Origin: Sarcomyxa edulis
Taxonomy: Eukaryota; Basidiomycota; Agaricomycetes; Agaricales; Mycenaceae
DNA: 64,000 bases
Assembly (NCBI GenBank): GCA_009761415.1
Contig: QUOL01000028.1
Coordinates: forward strand, 1-64,000
Direction of reading: 5' to 3'
The translations under genes were made by a program, and so were the position numbers. The notes under the pieces were generated by a model. That model did not search any database. It saw only the letters and a program-made list of their open reading frames with translations, and was not told where the DNA came from. This document shows, piece by piece, positions 8,457 to 18,400 of this stretch. Every line of letters starts with the position of its first letter. Position 1 is the stretch's first letter.

Positions 8457-11400
8457 TCAGAATTCCTCTTCGTCTTGCATCCTGTTACGTTTTCTTGGTG
8501 ATCCTTCTCGGTTTGGTGTTCCTTTAATAGGTGACACGTTTCTGCTGTGAATTGGAGTTTGAAACACCATAGAGGTACGTGGGATGTCAAGTCCTGTTGT
8601 AGTATACGCAGATTGCAATGCATCTGTGAATGTGAACTGTTCAATGGCTTCAATAAGTTCTTCTTCCATTTCGTAATCCGCTTGTTCCTGTTCTTCTTCC
8701 TCCTCTGAGTCGTCATTGTCATTCCCACTCCCAGCACCCAAACTCATCGCCTTATCAATCTCCTGTTGTGATGGACCCCATGAATTGGGCATGTCACGAA
8801 AACACCTAACCACCATCACTTTGGCCTTCCAGATTCCAGATAGCTTACAAAGAGATTGTGCCCTCAAATTGAGCTGATATTCAAGATGACCATCGTTGCA
8901 TTCATTCATAAGAATGGTGATGCATGCCCACTCCTCCATCATCCAGTCCTGCATGGCACATCTCTCCTTTGACAATCGAATCTCCTCTTCCTCGCAACGA
9001 TCCAACTCCAAAAGACTTTTGATGGCTTGTCGAACATATTCATCGTCAAGCCACAATGGAACAGCATTGGCATCGTCTGTAGCTTCATCTAACCCAATGT
9101 CTTGCCAGATATCATCATCAACATCCAAGTCAAAAAGCTTTTCTCGGTTGATCTGGGGGGGTATGATTGCGCCTCGTGGTGCTTGTTTTCCAGCTTTCAG
9201 AGTCGCCATTTCAGTACACAGTTTGTTGTACTTGGCAGCCAATTGAACAATGCCAGGCTCTTTTCTCTTGACCTGACTAGCCGTGTGACTGTGAAGCTTT
9301 TTTTCTGAACAGGATACAATCAAGACATGCACCACAGTCATTTGAGTCAATCAGACTTACCATTGCTAGTCTTGCAGTATGCGCGTTCTAGACGGTCCAA
9401 TTCAAACTTCCTCTGTCTGAGACGGTCACGAATGCGAGACTTTAATGCACGTGCGTTCATGCGTAGCCTGAGGAACTGGTTTCCAACCAACGAAGCTAAA
9501 CGTGCTTTGCCAGTAACCCCAAGTGCCAATCTCTTCCGTTTCAGAGTCTCAGCTAGACTCTTGATTCTATCTTGAACCTCGTCCCGTTGACTGCTTGCCT
9601 CCACAGCATCCATATCATCCTCATACACACCAATAGCCAACATCTTTTCAATGTCCACCAGTTCCTTCTTGTACGCTTTCTGGCAATCTTCCAGTGTCAT
9701 TATCTCTTCGATAATCTTGTCTGCCTTGTCTTTCGATTGACCTTGAGTCAAAGACGCGTCAAGAAATCATGTCTGTCATGAAAATACAAAATACTCACGT
9801 TGCAAAGGCTTGGTTTGTTCGATGACCTGTGCCTTCCATTCTGCCCTGATCAAAAGCTCCCAATCATCTCTGGAGACCCTCTCGTCCGTATTGGCGTTAC
9901 AAAACTCTGTTTCTGCAGCCAACTTCCGCTTCTGACAAGTCTCCCACTTCCGCTTCAGCCAATCACCAAGACTGTTCAGCGACTTGCCATCCAGATACCT
10001 GACTTGGGTATCAAGCACGTAGAGTCTGTGGTGATATCCAGAAACCCGCAAAGATGGGATAAGCAACTTCAGCGCGCTCCAAAACCTTTCACAACCTTCC
10101 CTATCTGACCATCCAAAGCCTTTACACTTGCGTGGATGATAAATCAATTGGCAGGGCCATTGATGCCCGTACGCATGAAAGACGGATATTCCAAATGTGA
10201 TCCGATCCATATATTCATCCAGAAAACCCCACTTTGTGCAGCTCCTGTGTATCTGACATCCGATGTCATAAAGCCAGCCCACAGTCATATCAGAAGGTAG
10301 GTTTTCAAAAAGCTTTTGGATCAAAGCCAAAGAATAATGCTGCTTCTCTCCTGCTGAAGTCATATTGGCCAACCATAGGACCCGATCATGTCTGCAAAGC
10401 AAAGCCATGACACCTGTGTCGGCAAAGAATTGAGTGCTGGCCTTCTTTCTTCTTTCGTCAGCAGCTGTGAAGGATTCATTACATTCCTCCAGAACAGATG
10501 TTGGAACCTTCATAGAAGGCTCATAACCATCTTCTCTGTCAGCATTGGCTTTACCAGCTTTTTTTCTCTGTGAAGATCGAGAGGGTCTCTGCTCAGAAAC
10601 CTTGGCCTCCATGGCCTTGACTTCCTCTTCTGTGAGAAAAACAGTGTTGGGATGGAAATATGGAGGGTCGCGATAGCTGCCTTTGCTGGTTTTCCGTCTC
10701 AACTGAGTGAAACAAGCATCAGAGCTTACTATCACGTCAGCGCTGCATCAAGTCAATAAATCAAGATGCAAGAACTTTAAGCTCAAATATTACTTACATT
10801 GCATCTGGATCATGCACCAAGTCACCCCCAAAACACAGTGGGCACCGCTGCCTCAAGTACTCACTTGGTCTTTTCAGATTATTTGGTGCACTCGAAGAAT
10901 TGGCTGTGGACAGTCTAAGTTGAAATTTCACCCTCAAAATGATCAAGTAAAGCTTACAAGAATTATCCTCATCCTGCAACTCTTTGTCCTCTTCACCTCT
11001 GTCCTGAATCAATTTTGCTCGAACATTATCGATCTTTTCATCCACCATCTTAACGGTCTCATTGATCAAATAAGAATACCATAACAAGGCATTCCCAAAT
11101 CTCCTACGGAGAGTATTCTGTACAGTAACCTTTATCAGAACATGGTATCGTAGAAATGCAATCAAGTGCTCACTCGAGCTTGTAGAGTATAATTACGGTT
11201 GGAGAGAAAGGTCTCCACCGTATCACTCCAAGCTGTAACATTGGGAGCAGTCCGAACAAAGAGATGATTGACAAAATCAAGCATGATGTTAGCGGCAAGG
11301 GATGGCTCAAGTGGAGCACAAGGAAATAAGCCACGTGATAGAAGAAGGTGGGCGGGAGCACATGTACAGATGGTTAAAGTCTTGATTTCTGCATTTATGT

Positions 11401-11908
11401 CAATTCTCAGATCAAAGCTGCAGCCACTACTTTACTCACTGTCAAAATAAACACAAGTCACCATGATTTTCCTTCTTGTGAAACCACATTGACAGTGGAA
11501 AGCTTCGCATTGCTCCATGGAACGCAATGAATGAGACTCTGAAAGAACACGAAGATAGGGAAGCAAAAGTTGTGGAATGACTTCACTCTTCCATGTATTC
11601 CACTGCTTCAGTTTCTTTTTGCTCGTAGAACTTGTCTGTGGCTTAGACACAGTAGCAGCGTGCATTTCGAGCTCATTGGCCTCATTGCCAAAGTCCGATA
11701 GATATTCCGAGCTTCTACTGGGACTTCGAGTTACAGGCTGAATAAAACGGCCTTCTGGAGTATGCAGGTCCGTCCTGGGAAAGAGTGTAACTTCTTGAAT
11801 ACGATGCCGTCCACGTTCGCCAATAGAGACAATAGCAAATGGTTCTGTTTTGTCGGGTGAAGTAGAAGCAGTAGCGCGTCGTCTGAAATTTGGAGCTCGA
11901 AAGGACAT
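8457..11908 (-). CDS. KDZ-superfamily (Kyakuja-Dileera-Zisupton) transposase with N-terminal Cys cluster
   Basis: This is a DNA transposase encoded by about seven exons. Exon 1 (11908-11436) holds CEAFHCQCGFTRRKIMVTC. Exon 2 (11388-11174) continues TLTICTCAPAHLLLSRGLF, then PCAP. Together they form a CxC1-like cysteine cluster of the kind known next to KDZ transposases. After RRRFGNALLWYSYLI and a CPLCFGGD motif, the 10735-9776 exon carries the catalytic core: CRHDRVLWLANM, then YDIGCQIHRSC, then HAYGHQWPCQLIYHPRK and CERFWSALK. The D/D/E residues are probably those of CRHD, YDIG and CERFW (my inference). The 3' exons (9751-9347, 9350-8457) are coiled-coil and acidic, ending QDEEEF. I followed the first splice junction (donor GTAAAG, acceptor ATGCAG) and it restores frame. 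No internal stop was found in the core, so the gene may be intact. Confidence 0.88.
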
Positions 11909-11989
11909 AGTTCTGTAGCACGGAATTGGGGGGAGGAAAGTAGACAGGGAATCTGATGTTGCCCGCGCACCCCACTATATATATGTGCA

Positions 11990-12200
11990 GAAAAGAACTT
12001 GTATTATTTTGGACCATCACCATGTGATGTCCCATATTATTGTTACATAGCATGCTATTGGATCCGTAGATCAACAGCATGCAGACAGATTGCTGTCAAT
12101 TTGCGGATTGACAACAAGATAAGTCGCCGATCCGCAAATCGACAACAACGAAGACATGTCGTCGATCCGCAGATCGACGACGACAAAGGCTATCCTAAAA
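11990..12200. repeat. Near-palindromic GATCCGCAGATCGACGAC repeats upstream of the KDZ gene
   Basis: Four related 18-20 bp units lie at about 12,060-12,185: GGATCCGTAGATCAACAG, GTCAATTTGCGGATTGAC, CGATCCGCAAATCGACAAC and CGATCCGCAGATCGACGAC. Each is close to palindromic around a GCNNAT core. Their position just 5' of the transposase suggests subterminal binding sites, in contrast to the different array on the 3' side. A TATATATA stretch (about 11,975) lies about 65 bp upstream of the transposase ATG and may be its core promoter. Confidence 0.6.
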
Positions 12201-12388
12201 ATGTGTATATGTGAAAAAAAAATGTTTGACACCAGCCCGACTCCCCAAGAAAGGACCCTACGACATGCTACCAAGATATAGATATAGAACATGCACGATA
12301 TTTGTGTATAGAATTGTGCATGTTAACTAACTACAACTACTATGCATATCAAATGTCTTGTCTTGTCCAGTCCAGCCCAAATGTCCAT

Positions 12389-12919
12389 CTAAGTCGACTC
12401 GGCCATATGAACGGGTATCCAGCGAGGGCAGGTAGGAGCGCGACCAAACTTGTTGAAGAAAGTTTGGCAGTACACCGTCGCTAACATCCTCTCAACGCCG
12501 TTGATCTGCTTGGTCAAATTTTGCCTAGCTATCTCCGCGAGCGAAGGAAGACGAACACAAGTGAAAAAAGCCATGGTTGAGGGTGACATCGGCCAGTCCT
12601 TCATGAGATTTTGGAGAGCCTCTAAGTACGGAACCTTTTCGTTAGGCTGGATAGCCACCAGGCCACAATTTCTATGGGGTATTGGGCCCACCGTGTACCC
12701 GGAATCACCAAAAAAGACAGCCCGAACATCCTGATCGCGCGTCCCAGCGTTGTCGTCCTCCCACAAATCAGGCCTGAGTTTACGGTCCAAAGCAAGTAGT
12801 TCAAACCGGAAATTCAACTCGCACAACTCCCATAAAATCTCAGACTCGATCTCGGGAGTAAGACCTTGGTTCATGGCGTTCTCGTCGAGGGTATTGATGG
12901 TGGTGCCATTCCAAATCAC
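12389..12919 (-). CDS. Exon of an unclassified agaricomycete repetitive-family gene
   Basis: The frame reads GTTINTLDENAMNQGLTPEI, then ESEILWELCELNFRFELLAL, then VRAVFFGDSGYTVG, and ends at a stop near 12,389. I recognise this style of sequence as recurrent in agaricomycete genomes next to transposase genes, but I know no function. The MITE-like element starting at 12,936 sits directly upstream of the first residues, so the 5' part of the gene is separated from this exon. It may be a 3' exon of the same transcription unit as the Plavaka-like transposase or a separate accessory gene. Length is about 176 codons, which looks partial. Confidence 0.45.
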   Translation of the reverse strand: MIWNGTTINTLDENAMNQGLTPEIESEILWELCELNFRFELLALDRKLRPDLWEDDNAGTRDQDVRAVFFGDSGYTVGPIPHRNCGLVAIQPNEKVPYLEALQNLMKDWPMSPSTMAFFTCVRLPSLAEIARQNLTKQINGVERMLATVYCQTFFNKFGRAPTCPRWIPVHMAEST

Positions 12920-12929
12920 TTCACACTGT

Positions 12930-13085
12930 GCGCCTCAGACGGGGTGAAAACCTACCGGTAAAGGGTGATATTCCCCGTTCACCCAGACCCGGGTGAAAAA
13001 AGGGTGACTAAGAACAACGAATTCAGAGGGTGAAAGCAGGAGTTTTTTTCACCCCAGACATTCACCCGTTTTCCAGGGAGGTTCC
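12930..13085. mobile_element. MITE-like element with GGGTGAAA / TTCACCC repeats, copy 1
   Basis: It begins CTCAGACGGGGTGAAAACC (12,936) and contains many GGGTGA or TCACCC motifs, ending near TTCACCCGTTTTCC (about 13,070). The same terminal sequence, read inversely (TTTCACCCGGTCTGAG), ends the larger element at 28,945. It is probably a short non-autonomous DNA transposon. It interrupts the region between two coding segments on the minus strand. Confidence 0.6.
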
Positions 13086-13792
13086 GCCATGAGCGATGAG
13101 GGACTTAGAGCTTTCTGTCATCTGAATGAAACGACAAAATTCGCCCGGTCGACGGGTTGTATTCACTCGTGTTCTGGGCATAATTTGCTCAACTTCAGGA
13201 GACGAATCCAACTAATGATCAACATTGTCAGTGGCAAATACAGCTCGTACTAATTTTCCACTGCGATCAATGAGAGTCCAACCACGGTTTTCCATGTTAC
13301 GGACACGACCTACTACACATTGCACACAGGTCATATCGACCACCTCCAACCTACCCAGACGTTGAAATTGGTGCATGTCGAGAGGCTCGTCACTGGTGAC
13401 GATACAAGTTCGGATTGCCGCAAGAATTAGAGTGGACGGCGACTTAAGCTTGAACTTGCGAGAAGCTGGGAGGTGGACAACGAAGATATGTTGTAATTGC
13501 CCGTAGAATGTTTGTAGTTCAAACTCGGGTTCGGCGTGTCGATCATTAGCGTGTACATCGACCAGCATTTCGTACTGTATATGATCAGAGTTAGTTATAC
13601 AAGAGGATGAGAAGAATGATAAGTGAGATGTACCCGAACAAAGGTTGTGTCACGGCAATCCTCGATATCTGTTAACAGTGCTGAAGCAGTCATGGTATCC
13701 CCGCCATCCAACCGTTGTACCTTTCCCCATTGGTCCACTGAGGTGTTCTTCATCAACTGTCGAACTGCCGCCATGGTTTGATCAAACCGCGT
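13081..13792 (-). CDS. 3' part of Plavaka-like transposase gene, cut off by the Ty3 insertion
   Basis: The minus-strand frame continues from the LTR edge as TRFDQTMAAVRQLMKNTSVD, then VQRLDGGDTMTASALL and DCRDTTFVR. After an intron comes the 13,568-13,212 exon (YEMLVDVHANDRHAEPEFEL, then GQLQHIFVVHLP). This matches the C-terminal style of Tnp2/Plavaka-type transposases. Removing the retrotransposon and one 4-bp target copy puts this frame directly in phase with the frame ending at 23,753. Downstream (13,200-13,081) TRVNTTRRPGEFCRFIQM may be a further exon. Confidence 0.6.
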
Positions 13793-15294
13793 TGTGGTAG
13801 AGAATATGATCTAGGGGAGGAAGTAATACGGTCGCCTGAAGCTGAATGTGGTCCGAGTGATAGAGTACCTAGAAAACCGAATAGTCAGCAATATAGGACT
13901 TTTAATGAAACCAAACCTCTTCGATCCACAAGCGAGTGGAGCTAGAGAGTCTGTCTGGAGTTTAGGAAAGGCAGTCGAGATGTCGGTGTCGAGACGCGAT
14001 GCGTGTGCCTGTTCTCGATCAGAGTTCCCAAAAAGGGAAATTCCGCGTCGGCCGTGGTTGGAATGAATGCGAATCAGGAATTGGGGAGAAATGAGACTAG
14101 GATAATATGGGGGAAGGCCCTTCGATGCTGCTGTCGACCAACGAGCGAGTGATTGTCGTGGTGGGAAGAGAAAAGAAGGCGCAAAGCTTGATTCTTGAGG
14201 CTGTGTAGCCAAGCTCGTAAGTCCGCGGAGAGTGGATTTATGCGGTTCCTACAACCGTAGATAGTTAGCGTATCGACGAAGGGGGATAGTGCTCAATGTA
14301 TGCTAGTTGTGGCGCTTTTCGTGGCTCTGAATGTTGTTGCTCGGGGATGTGGCTCAAGACTTCTGAAGTCAACTGTGAAATCCAGGATAAAGGAGATGAT
14401 TTCTTCGAAAGGCCAAATCGAGCCTATGAGTCCGAGCAGATAGGAGTAAGGGATATTGCCCGCGTGCTCTCGCGTCAACAGGGCCCAGAAACGATGAAAC
14501 AAAAAGGAAATTCGAAATTATAAGAAAAATGGTGAGATATTGGGATTTTAATATTTCGTGATGATATCAAGGGTAGATTGAGTGGTGGAGCGTTTTCAGT
14601 AGGTGATAGTGTATCATATAACGTTTGAATCGATGCCGCGGAATGGTGAGTTCACCGAGAATCCACCAGGAAGAGGGAGTCAGTGACGAGGAAACACAAC
14701 CCAAAACTGGTGCACGAATCACTGCCCCCGTCAGTGCGGCGACTCAGTAGGGTGTGGACTGGGCTCTCCTAGGTCTCATCTCGGCTGCGTCGTTCGTCGT
14801 TGGCACGTTTGAAGGGAGAATCGAGTGGATGAAGGTAAAATAGTATGTAAAAGTCTGGAACATGACAAATTTAGTAAAAGTAAATGAGCAGAAAGCGTAC
14901 TAGATCCTTGTATAACCCAGAACCATGCCCAAAGGCTCCATATAGCGTATCGCGTATGATGAACGAGGCGAGAGTGTGTGTCGACGGATGGTGGGGGTAA
15001 ATGGTCAAGACCGCGGCGGACTTTGTCGATGTTTGGCTACGGCTTCTGGACTGTATGGGGACTTGGGCATTTCGCCGAGTTCGAGCTCTGTGGTGTTTTC
15101 TATATATTTTGCTGAGTATGTTAGTAGAGGAGTGGAGTGGAGAACCAAGGAATTCGAAGGAAAATTTAAAGACCACATGATTTTGAATTTCTGTGGTAAA
15201 ATGAAAATAAGGCATTAAATCCGTAAGATTTAGATCAAGCGCGAATTCTTCTCATGTGGAGGGATCGACGAGTAGGCCGTCTTTCCCTTCCACA
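13793..15294 (-). repeat. 3' LTR of the Ty3 element
   Basis: It starts TGTGGTAGAG and ends CTTCCACA (plus-strand reading), 1,502 bp, matching the copy at 22,251-23,752. Because the genes run on the minus strand, this is the 3' LTR. Open frames inside (for example 13,811-14,212) occur identically in both LTRs and show no domain. Confidence 0.95.
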
Positions 15295-15305
15295 GAGGGG
15301 GGGAG
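15295..15305 (+). other. Purine tract GAGGGGGGGAG next to the 3' LTR
   Basis: This tract abuts the inner edge of the 3' LTR, where a polypurine tract is expected. However, it is purine-rich on the plus strand, opposite to the coding strand of the element; on the sense strand it reads CTCCCCCCCTC. Either priming differs from the usual scheme or the true purine tract is elsewhere. A dyad, GATGTTGTCCTCAACATC, follows at about 15,311-15,328. Confidence 0.5.
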
Positions 15306-15410
15306 TTGTGATGTTGTCCTCAACATCAAGTAAAAGAAATGGAATGAGAAGAATTGATAAAGAAAAAGAACGAGAGACAAGCGAAATGTTTTGACGTTAC
15401 TGTTGTAACT

Positions 15411-18400
15411 TCAAGTCGGACGAATGAATCCTAGCCAAAATCGATTGCGGTTGGCGTCGTCTGGAAAGTACCCCCCTCGTTCTGCAATGTACACGTCGTG
15501 TTCCGCACAAGCAGCCACATCATTGGATGAGTCATAGAAATGCTCGATGTCTGGATGTTCGCGTATAGATCCATTCCAGAGACGCTCGGATCGTAGGGAT
15601 ATGTTTTCGAAACGATATACCCGTCCGAAAACATGCTTGATTTCGAAATCCACTGGGTAGAGGGTGATGTTGTTGGGGAATGTGATGTTGCGTGCGGTGT
15701 GGGTGTAGAAAGGTATTCGGCTGTACGGAGTGATGTTGGAAAGTGGATGTGGAGTGTGCGGATCAACGTATCGAATGACGCGCTCGTATTGTTGAATCTT
15801 CTCGAACAGTGATGCGCTGAGTACGGTGCGTAGAGTCTGGTGGTCCTTCCGATAGTAAAACAGTTTGAGTCGGTGGACGTTGACGTGACCTCGAAGAACG
15901 ACACCGTTGAGTTCACGGAGTACGTAGGCGTTGTTGGGACGTTTCTCGTGGATGATGTAGGGTCCTGACCATCGATCCTTGCCTTTGTTACCATGCTGGT
16001 TGTCGAGCCAAGTCTCGTGTCGGAGAACCCACATGCCTTCTTCAAAATCAGCAAAGTCTGAGCGTAGATTGTGCTTCTTGTTGAAATCGTCTATGGAGCG
16101 TTTACGAGTGTCAGCGATGAGCTTCATGGCGTCCTGAACCTTCTGGTCTCGACGAGATATTTGAACGGCGCGAAGGGCGATGAGGGAAGCGGTGTCTTGA
16201 ATTGTATGCCAGTCGAGAGTCTGCCAAGTTGCATCGTCAATATCAAAAGCAAAAACTGGATGAATACCGTATATCATGAAGTATGGGGTGTACCCTGAGA
16301 CCCGGCTGACGGTGACTCGAATTGCGAGAAGAACAGCGTAGACGTAGAGCGGCCAGTGTGACTTTTTGCTTCCCGCAGCCTTGATGACGCCGGCTTCGAG
16401 TACCTGATGAGAACGTTCAGCAGAACCATTGCCTTGAGGGTGATAAGCAGTGGAAACAATAACGGTCACACCGTATTGAGCATATACTTCCTTCGCTATG
16501 CCTTTGAACTCGGTTCCTCCGTCGATGGTGAAGTACGGTACGCAAGAGAACCTGCATATGATTGACTCGTACATAAATTTGGCAATTTGTCGAGAGGTGA
16601 TGTTCTTGACAGCGCGTGCTTCGGGCCATTGGGAAAGCGCGTCGACGGCAGTGATGAGGTACTCGTTACCTCCGTAACCTGTTGGCATGTGAATGCAGTC
16701 GAGGTGGAAGTGTCGAAGGATGGTAGATTGCCATGATGGATTGTATGGAATGATTGGCTTCGTCTTTGAGTTGAGTTGGCATTGAAGGCAGGAACGTATG
16801 AAGTAGGCGACGTCGTCGTACATGTTCGGCCAGATGTATCGCTCCTGTAAACGTTGGTAAGTAGCATCGCGGCCGCGATGGCCGCACTCGTTATGAGCTT
16901 GCGCCAGAATCTCTTGTCTGCGCTCTAAGTTCTCCACCACCAGACGCGGTAGGGAAGTTCCCTTCTTGTTAGGAATGAGCCAAAGACGATTGTCATGGAT
17001 GAAATAGCGCTTTGCGCGTTTGATAAACCTCTCTCGAGCTTTCATGTCCTTGAGACAATTAGCTGGCAAGCCCCTCGAAGACAAGTAACGCCGAATATCA
17101 GCCCACATCTCAGGACTATCGTGGTCTTTAATGCCGAAAGCATGATTGATGCACGCTATTGTCTCTCGCGTACACGGAATGGGTAAATAATCCCATCTGT
17201 GGTCTACGCGTTCCGCACCACAAGTCCAACCAGAGGATACAAAATCAGTCAAAGCAGGAGAAGGCGCACCTGGGGCCAATTCGGACATAAAGGACCAAAC
17301 ATAATGAACGAAGGGTAGGGTAACCACTTCGTCACCGAGTAGACAAGCTCCTGAGCTTTCTACACGTGTATGACGGTTGAAAAATTCGTGACCGACGTAG
17401 GAAAGTTCATCCGTAGTGCGCAGAAGAGATTCTTGTAGTAAAGAGCCGTCATACTCGTTGTCGTAGCAGGGTTCGTAGTTCTGAGCTGGTCCAGGGACGT
17501 GAGTATCGAGTTGCGGTTGAGCATCGAGTAGTGGCGAGATATCTGCAATAGAGGTGCTAAAGAAATGGTTTTGAGGCGAAGCAGCATGGTCAAACCAGCC
17601 AACAAAGGGTGCGCGGTACACCGAGTTCCCTTGACGGATAAACATGATGAGATCGAGCAGCGAAGACACAGAAGTCGGGGATAGGAGAAGGGACTCAGCG
17701 GTATTTATATTCTTGATGATCTTGAGGGGTTCTAGCCATCGCGTTCTAGTTTCTGAATCCGCCGGGTCAATCACATTCACATTTCCAATGAACTTATCTA
17801 GAAATTCCTCCGCATCTTCGTCGTCACTGTCCTCGGCTGATTTTGGACGTCGAGAAAGCCCGTCGGCGGCGGCATGTTTCTCCGCTTTGATATGTTGCAT
17901 CTCGAAATCGAAGAGCTGAATATATGAGATCCAACGAGTCATTGGAGCATTTGGTAAGTCAGGGGAATAGATCATTTCTTTGAGAAACTTAGCGTCGAAT
18001 TCCAGTCTGAACCGTATTCCCCATATGCGATGGCGAAGGTCCTTGAAGGCGCGAAAGACACCGTATAGTTCCGCTTTAGGCTGTGAGTATCGAGACTCGC
18101 GTTCATTGTAAGTGCAGGATCCAAAGATCGAAGGTTTCTTGTTTTCAAGGAGTTGCTGGTAAACGACCCATCCCGATCCCCATTTCGACGAATCCACTGC
18201 AACTGAAACTAAACCGTGGTCAGATTCACGAGGTAACTGAGTGATAGACTTAGCTAGTGTATAGTCGATTGCAATGAGCACCGGAACCGACGTAACCAGT
18301 TGTTTGAGAGTATCTTGTGCTTGTCTCGCTGCTTCGGTAAACTCAAAATCGTAATCAGTTCCACGTAAGAGAACGGTAAGAGGCTTAGCTATCAGAGAAT

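Noticed and set aside
13811..15218. Several 60-133 codon frames inside the LTR (for example MATQPQESSFAPSFLF)
   Set aside because: They recur identically in the other LTR because the LTRs are near-identical. They overlap on both strands and show no domain, so they are chance frames in LTR sequence.
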